Source of the DNA: Melampsora larici-populina 98AG31
Lineage: Eukaryota > Basidiomycota > Pucciniomycetes > Pucciniales > Melampsoraceae
NCBI RefSeq assembly: GCF_000204055.1
Contig: NW_006768770.1
Span: 2,049,692-2,113,691 of the forward strand
Reading direction: 5' to 3'
DNA length: 64,000 bases
Shown: in pieces, positions 58,979 through 64,000 of the stretch
Layout of the letters: each line of letters starts with the position of its first letter
Numbering within the stretch: the stretch's first letter is position 1
Notes under the pieces: model-generated
Seen by the model: only the letters and a program-made list of their open reading frames with translations
Databases searched by the model: none
What the model was told of the DNA's origin: nothing
Position numbers and translations under genes: made by a program

Positions 58979-59479
58979 ATTTCAGGCCTTGCAATTGGAT
59001 TTCTGGTTCTGAATTCTACTTGTCAATCATTTAGTTTGAATGAAATTCCCCATAACAACCTGTTCCAAAATAGATGAAGACAAACTTTCACGTAAAAATA
59101 AAAAAGAAGCGAGAGCAAGTACAGAAATTCCAAATTCCAAATTATATCCTCCAGTGTTTATGAACAATCCATTTGTCTAATTTCAACCCATTCAAAGTAC
59201 AAAGAAATGAAAGAACCAACACAAAACTGAGGTAGAAAGAATTGAAAGAACAAACACAAAACTTCCAATATGCTAAAGTAGTGAGCTATTCCTCTTGGTT
59301 CCCATTTTCATACCAAACATGTTCAATCAAATCACACAATAGTGCACAGTGTTGATGCTTATCATGCATGTTGCAAAGTCAAGTGAGGTATAGCTGGTAT
59401 TCAGTGTATGAGTTGGGTGAAGGTTGTGGGGGTGGTCTTGCATCATCAAGGTAAGAGGGGATTGTTTCATCGCAGTGGC

Positions 59480-60308
59480 CAGCAAGTTGATTTTGTTTGA
59501 CTTGCATTGACTGCACAGTGAACTATGATTTTCAAGTCAGCCTTCTTCCAAAGCCGTGCCAGACCATGTAGAATTCCAAAATGTGCAAATGAAATTCCAA
59601 AAGTTTGCTTGACTTCTTTTTGTAAGGACTCCTGAAGTGTGGAGAAAAGCTATGTACATACATAGATAAAACCAGGAAGTAAGACATGGAAATAGGAACA
59701 CTGAGAGTCATCAAGGAAATACATAGCTTTTCTCTTTGATTACCATTGGGGGCACTCTTGATCAAAGTTTACCAATTGGGATAGATACCATTGGCCAGAT
59801 AGTAACCCTGCTTGTATAAATTGCTGTTGACACTGAATTCAACCTCTGGAGCATTCCCTTCAGCAAGATTGCGGAAGAGTGGTGATTGATCCAGTATGCT
59901 GATGCCATTGAGAGTCCCAGGTAGAACATTGTATCCTCATGCCAAATCCAAGTATTGTATGACTCATACAATACTTGGATTTGGCATGAGGATACAACCT
60001 CCAAAAACAAGAGTAGGGACCTTTTCTTTCCCTTGATACAGACCGTGCCAGGCAGTGGGGCAATTCTTCCACTCCCAGTGAGTGCAATCAATCGGCCCTA
60101 GTGCTCTGGGTAAACCTTTTCCCCAAGCCTCTTGTAGCAACCTTTGAGTATCCTCCACTGTTGGTTTACGGAGGTATTCATCCTTATACAAATAAACGAC
60201 ATCTTCACAAAACATTTTGAGGCATTTGAGAGCTGTTGATTCACCAAACTGAATATATTCATCTTGTCCACCGGCAGACCCTCCAGTAGCCATCTGACGC
60301 ATCGCCAC
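59480..60308 (-). pseudogene. HARBI1-like DDE transposase, decayed
   Basis: From 60308: ALKCLKMFCEDVVYLYKDEY, then ALGPIDCTHWEWKNCPTAWH with the first catalytic Asp. A frame break follows at the 65-bp palindrome (59931-59995). Then LDQSPLFRNLAEGNAPEVEF, where the second Asp is lost (NGISILD in place of NDINVLD; GGC at 59904-59906); YLANGIYPNW with a TAA; TLIKSAPNGNQREK; a 100-base interruption edged by a 15-bp inverted repeat (59642-59656, 59720-59734) that may be an intron; and EVKQTFGISFAHFGILHG, where the third acid of the family (VERAFG) is Lys (59608-59610). Only the first of three catalytic residues remains. Confidence 0.85.
59931..59995. repeat. 65-bp perfect palindrome
   Basis: Arms of 32 bp (59931-59962 and 59964-59995), perfectly complementary around a single C at 59963. 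It lies inside the Harbinger transposase, where the sequence for TWIWHE is present once in coding orientation and once inverted. Confidence 0.95.
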
Positions 60309-60332
60309 AGTGATCTTTTAATGAGGAGAAAG

Positions 60333-60649
60333 TGTAAGGTTCAAGGTAAACCTTCACTGGGTTTTCGTGGGACAGCTCAGAAGCTCGAAGTCAACTATAA
60401 AACGTCTCTATAGAATTCCTAAAACTGGCTCCGAGTGGAGAGTCTCCTCTAATCAGTAACAGCTAACACAAAACTAAACACACAAGAAAGATGAATAAGA
60501 GAACTAAGAAGATGCGTACCTGGCTCCGAGTGGAGAGTCTCCTAAGGGGAAAGAGACACTCTGGAGCCAGGGCAGTAAAACAACTACACTAGACTTCTAT
60601 AAACCCATACCACGCTGTGTAAGCACTATCTGTAAGGCATACCCTTACA
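60333..60649 (-). repeat. gypsy 3' LTR
   Basis: 317 bp, minus strand, starting TGTAAGGGTATGCC and ending TTGAACCTTACA, preceded by the polypurine tract GAGGGGGAGGG (60660-60650). The 5' LTR is outside the window. The presumed 5-bp target is GAAAG (60328-60332). Contains two copies of CTGGCTCCGAGTGGAGAGTC. Confidence 0.85.
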
Positions 60650-60661
60650 CCCTCCCCCTCT

Positions 60662-61095
60662 AAAAAAAATTCCTCCATGAACTAACAGCAGAAAAAGAAA
60701 AAAGAAACCAAAGCCCGAACAGAGAAAAAAAAATTGGAATAATAATAAAAAAAAATCCTCCTCATTTGTTCCCATGAATCGTGATGTGATCTAATTGAAA
60801 CAATGGCATAACTCGCCCTTAAAGAGTTGGCATAACTCGCCCCGTAGAAAAAGGAAAAAAAGAAAAAAAATCGCAACCAGTTGAATAAAAGAAACAAAAG
60901 AAATAGCTCGTCGAATTCGTCAGTCTTGACGTGATTAAGCCCGTACCCGTCGTCGCGATGTCTGTTATTGAAGTAAAAGAAGCGGTCCGAATATGTGCTC
61001 ACAGAGTGGCCGTGGAATTGCTTTTACAAGGGTGCAGAGGTAGAGGCGGTGCGCATACTAAGGAGGGGCACTTACTTTTGGACGCTAGTCCTATA
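60662..61095. other. gypsy pol-to-LTR spacer
   Basis: Non-coding A-rich sequence between the pol stop and the polypurine tract. A short direct repeat CATAACTCGCCC occurs at about 60808 and 60831. Confidence 0.6.
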
Positions 61096-64000
61096 CTAGG
61101 CTTCATCTTCTTCCCACAGGTACGGTTTGAGCTTGGATACGTGAAAAATAGGATGTGTCTTGTCACCATCCTCCAGCTGAAGTTCGTAATTACGGCCTTC
61201 GTTCATGACTGTCTTGATCTTGTAAGGTCCATCAAAGCGCGCTCTCAATTTTGATACCGTACGACCCTTCCCACCAACAATTTGCTGCCGATCCTGGCTG
61301 TCTACTAATACCCAATCACCTGCTTCTAATTGTCCTCCGCCTCTTCTTCTTTTGTTGTACTGAAGCGCTTGATCCACACGGCTCGCCCAAAGTTTATCCC
61401 TCCAAGTTGCCCACTCTGCCCGTCTTTTCTCAATCCAGCGGTGTGCGTCGCTCTCTTGAATTTTCTGGCTCAGGTTCGATGGGAAGAGACGAGGTCGTCG
61501 GCCGAAAACAAATTCAAAAGGGGTAATTCCAGTTGCGGAGTTCATGGCCGAATTTATGGCAAATTCTACTGCAGGCAATGACTCTAGCCATTTGGAGTGA
61601 CGTGATGCCGCTAGATGCCGGAGAATCTGACCAAGGGTTTTGTTAGAACGCTCGCTGCGTCCATCTGTCTGTGGATGATATGACGTAGAGAGCTTGACTT
61701 TGACGTTGAGGCGTTCGTTTAAGTGTTGCCAGAATCGTGAGATCCACGTCTTATCTCGATCTCCGATCATGGATGACGGCGCCCCAAAGATGGAAAGCCA
61801 CGAAGCGAATAGGCGTCGCGCAGTTTTTTCGGCCGAGTCCTTTTGCGATACTGGGATAAGTCGGACAAAACCAGATAACCGGCACGTGCAAGATAACACC
61901 ATGTCATAACCATTGACTTTTGGAAATGGCCCCACAAAGTCCAGACTAATGTGTTCGAGTGGTGCGTGAGGCACTTCGGTGGTCTGTAGTCGTCCCGAGA
62001 TCAGTGTTGTCCGCGCTTTGTTGCGTTGACAACTGTCACAGCTGGAAACAAATGTCTTGACATCGGTGGTCAATCCTGGCCAAAAGAACTCTCTGCGAAG
62101 CTGCTCGGCGGTTTTAACCGTTCCTAGATGGCCCAAGGTGTCATGTACACGAGAAATGAGGTCACGCCTCAGTTGCTTGATGTTGGGAACAACCAGTCGA
62201 CCTTCAAGGTACATGAGTTCGTTGATCATTAGACTGTCTTCCCGGAGTGGTAAGGTCGAGGCCAACTTGGAGCAAAAAGGGTCGTCTTTATAACCAAGGA
62301 TTATCATCTGGCGAGTGTTTTCATCTATTTCAGCTTTGATTTCAAGTGCTGCGACTTCTTCTTTTCGTGACAATGCATCGGCGACAGAGTTATCGGGTCC
62401 TTTGAGATATTTAAAGTCCAAGTCAAAGTCTGCAAGTGTTTCAAGCCATCTTGCTTGACGCCTACTTAAGTTCCGTTGTTTCAAGATGTGTACCAAGCTA
62501 TGATGATCCGACATGATGTTAATTTTCAGTCCTAATAAGAGCAACTTCCACTTTTGTAGCGCATTGATCACCGCTAAGAGTTCTTGTTCATGAACTGGGT
62601 AGTTACGTTCTGCCGGCGACATTGTTCGACTTTCGTAGGCAATAGGTAAGGATGTGTCCCAATTCTTGCCTTGAAATAGCGCTGCACCCAGACCGTACCC
62701 ACTGGCATCTGAGAAAAGCCACAAAGGGTCTTCCGAGGCGTAGTCTATCTTCTTGAGTACAGGGAGTGTTGTTATCAACCGTTTGATGTTCTCGAAAGCA
62801 GCTTCTTCCGTCGTGCCCCACCGGTAATCCGTAGGTCTCTTCTTTGAGCTCGTCAGAGGCGCAAGCGTAGCAACGTATTGACCTAGTCCGTCAACAAACT
62901 TCTTTAACCATTGTACCGTACCTAGAAAAGAGTTCAATCCTTTAGCTGATTTAGGACTCTTCCAGGAGGTAATCTTGTTTACTTGGATTGGATCAGGCCT
63001 GATGCCATCTTCACTGATCTCGTGGCCAAGGAAGGATATCTTGCGCCTGAAGAGTTTACTTTTGCGCGCTGAGCAGTATAAGTTGGCTTGTTTGAGACGC
63101 GTCAGTACCTCTCTCAAATGACTTTCATGCTCCTCCACTGAATCCGAAAAAATGACTATGTCATCTATATATACCACACATATCTTTCCAATCAAATCAC
63201 CTAAAGCTTCTTCACACCGTGCCTGATGCGTCGCAGGAGCATTGCACAGTCCCATCGGCATAACCACCCATTCATACATACCCCACGGTGTTTTTACGGC
63301 CGTTAGAGGTATATCCTCCTCCCTCATTCGAGTCTGAAAAAAACTATTAATTTGGTCGACTACAGAGAATATCTTCCCCGTGGCCACTAGCCGCACTGAT
63401 TCGTCAGGATTGGGTAACGGTGAACGATCCTTCACAGTGACTTTGTTAAGTTCACGGTAATCACAGACCCAACGCGGTTCCGCTGTAGGATCCTTCTTTG
63501 GAATGATAAGGGAAGGGGATCCATACTGGCTAGAAGACCGGCGAATACGCCCTGCTCGTAAATGCTGATCAATAAGTCTGCGCCACGCATCGCGGTGTCT
63601 CAACGGGTACCCATATTGTTTACCGTTGATCACTGCGTTTGGGTTTGTTAGGACGATCTTGTGGTGAACTCTTGAGGATTTGTTCTGTTCCGTGGGAGGG
63701 AAAAAGTCTTCCTCCCCTTCCGCGACGGCGGGCAGATCTTCAGGGAATAGACATTTGAACTCTTCAAACATAGTCTGTTCTTTATCAGACAGCGCTCGGG
63801 CACTCTCTACCTTCTTCAAATTTTCAACAACACATGCCAACAACTCTTTCTTTGGAATTTCATCAAAGATGTTCTCAGTAAGTCCTTTCAATCCTTTGTG
63901 TTTCATTTCATTTAATTTCTTGAATTCTCGATCATACAGTAATACCCCGCTCTTACTATGAACGATACAACGTCTATGCACTGAGATGTCAATTTTGTGT
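61096..64000 (-). CDS. Ty3/gypsy pol polyprotein, unbroken, N-terminus off the window
   Basis: Open from base 64000 to the stop at 61096-61098, 967 codons; the true start lies beyond the right edge (the frame enters as HKIDISVHRRC), so no start codon is assigned. RT: FSVVDQINSFFQ (Asp) and VYIDDIVIFS. RNase H: LFSDASGYGLGAALF, HEQELLAVINALQ, MSDHHSL, NSVADALSR. Integrase: zinc domain HDTLGHLG...CDSCQRNK, LDFVGPFP, IGDRDKTW and DGRSERSNKTL with the catalytic triad. It ends HPIFHVSKLKPY with no chromodomain visible. The aspartic protease would lie off-window. Every catalytic residue looks present, so this is the youngest large element here. Confidence 0.95.
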   Translation of the reverse strand, partial: HKIDISVHRRCIVHSKSGVLLYDREFKKLNEMKHKGLKGLTENIFDEIPKKELLACVVENLKKVESARALSDKEQTMFEEFKCLFPEDLPAVAEGEEDFFPPTEQNKSSRVHHKIVLTNPNAVINGKQYGYPLRHRDAWRRLIDQHLRAGRIRRSSSQYGSPSLIIPKKDPTAEPRWVCDYRELNKVTVKDRSPLPNPDESVRLVATGKIFSVVDQINSFFQTRMREEDIPLTAVKTPWGMYEWVVMPMGLCNAPATHQARCEEALGDLIGKICVVYIDDIVIFSDSVEEHESHLREVLTRLKQANLYCSARKSKLFRRKISFLGHEISEDGIRPDPIQVNKITSWKSPKSAKGLNSFLGTVQWLKKFVDGLGQYVATLAPLTSSKKRPTDYRWGTTEEAAFENIKRLITTLPVLKKIDYASEDPLWLFSDASGYGLGAALFQGKNWDTSLPIAYESRTMSPAERNYPVHEQELLAVINALQKWKLLLLGLKINIMSDHHSLVHILKQRNLSRRQARWLETLADFDLDFKYLKGPDNSVADALSRKEEVAALEIKAEIDENTRQMIILGYKDDPFCSKLASTLPLREDSLMINELMYLEGRLVVPNIKQLRRDLISRVHDTLGHLGTVKTAEQLRREFFWPGLTTDVKTFVSSCDSCQRNKARTTLISGRLQTTEVPHAPLEHISLDFVGPFPKVNGYDMVLSCTCRLSGFVRLIPVSQKDSAEKTARRLFASWLSIFGAPSSMIGDRDKTWISRFWQHLNERLNVKVKLSTSYHPQTDGRSERSNKTLGQILRHLAASRHSKWLESLPAVEFAINSAMNSATGITPFEFVFGRRPRLFPSNLSQKIQESDAHRWIEKRRAEWATWRDKLWASRVDQALQYNKRRRGGGQLEAGDWVLVDSQDRQQIVGGKGRTVSKLRARFDGPYKIKTVMNEGRNYELQLEDGDKTHPIFHVSKLKPYLWEEDEA

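Larger units (their letters stand above)
53442..60327. mobile_element. PIF/Harbinger element, two-gene, right end cut by a gypsy insertion
   Basis: Left end GAGCATCTCCAACGGAGC after TTA (53439-53441), a typical Harbinger terminus. It contains a Myb/SANT-like gene (plus) and a decayed HARBI1-like transposase (minus), the usual convergent pair. A 3.5-kb CACTA-like element sits between them. The gypsy LTR starts at 60333 inside the 5' part of the transposase gene, so the right end lies beyond the window. Confidence 0.82.

Overview
The window looks like a transposon-saturated stretch of a basidiomycete nuclear genome, most likely a rust fungus (Pucciniales). That is inferred from short GT-AG introns, two ordinary eukaryotic genes with fungal architecture, and very dense DIRS, Ty3/gypsy, Ty1/copia, hAT, PIF/Harbinger and CACTA-like elements. 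Only about 4 kb (46.7-50.9 kb) holds recognisable single-copy host genes: an SGT2/SGTA co-chaperone and a Yip1/YIPF5-type Golgi membrane protein, both on the minus strand. No rRNA, tRNA or CRISPR array was recognised.

Layout. 1-4950: DIRS-type (tyrosine-recombinase) retrotransposon on the minus strand, gag to RT/RNase H to recombinase, running off the left edge and carrying several in-frame stops that look like CGA-to-TGA decay. 5003-5220: three consecutive hairpins. 5229-6955: decayed gene resembling the catalytic half of the second-largest subunit of a multisubunit RNA polymerase, too divergent to look like the nuclear one. 8509-13518: complete DNA transposon with an exact 8-bp target duplication, DDE transposase and arrays of a TGTAGGCGC-like motif, with a 762-bp CACTA fold-back element inside; it sits in a decayed gypsy-like reading frame. 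14901-18986: hAT element 1, apparently the least damaged. 19858-25890: hAT 4 fragment interrupted by hAT 2 (21193-25678). 26260-41062: hAT 3, interrupted by a 4.7-kb long-inverted-repeat element (26533-31230) and, right after its start codon, by a copia element (33718-41051) whose 5' LTR holds a 665-bp MITE. 42428-44472: 2-kb fold-back palindrome. 46740-50877: the two host genes. 51220-60327: a Tourist-like MITE, a second MITE and a PIF/Harbinger element split by a CACTA-like element. 60333-64000: gypsy element with an unbroken pol frame, running off the right edge.

Much of the nesting can be proved from the sequence: removing an insertion with one copy of its target duplication rejoins the frame or splice site of the interrupted element (hAT 2 in hAT 4, the long-inverted-repeat element and copia in hAT 3, the MITE in the LTR). 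The two hAT elements with resolved ends both show 7-bp duplications instead of the usual 8. Several transposases have lost a catalytic acidic residue by changes that are G-to-A on the coding strand.

The strongest leads for something undescribed are the RNA-polymerase-like remnant at 5.2-7.0 kb and the 8-bp-TSD DDE transposon at 8.5-13.5 kb.
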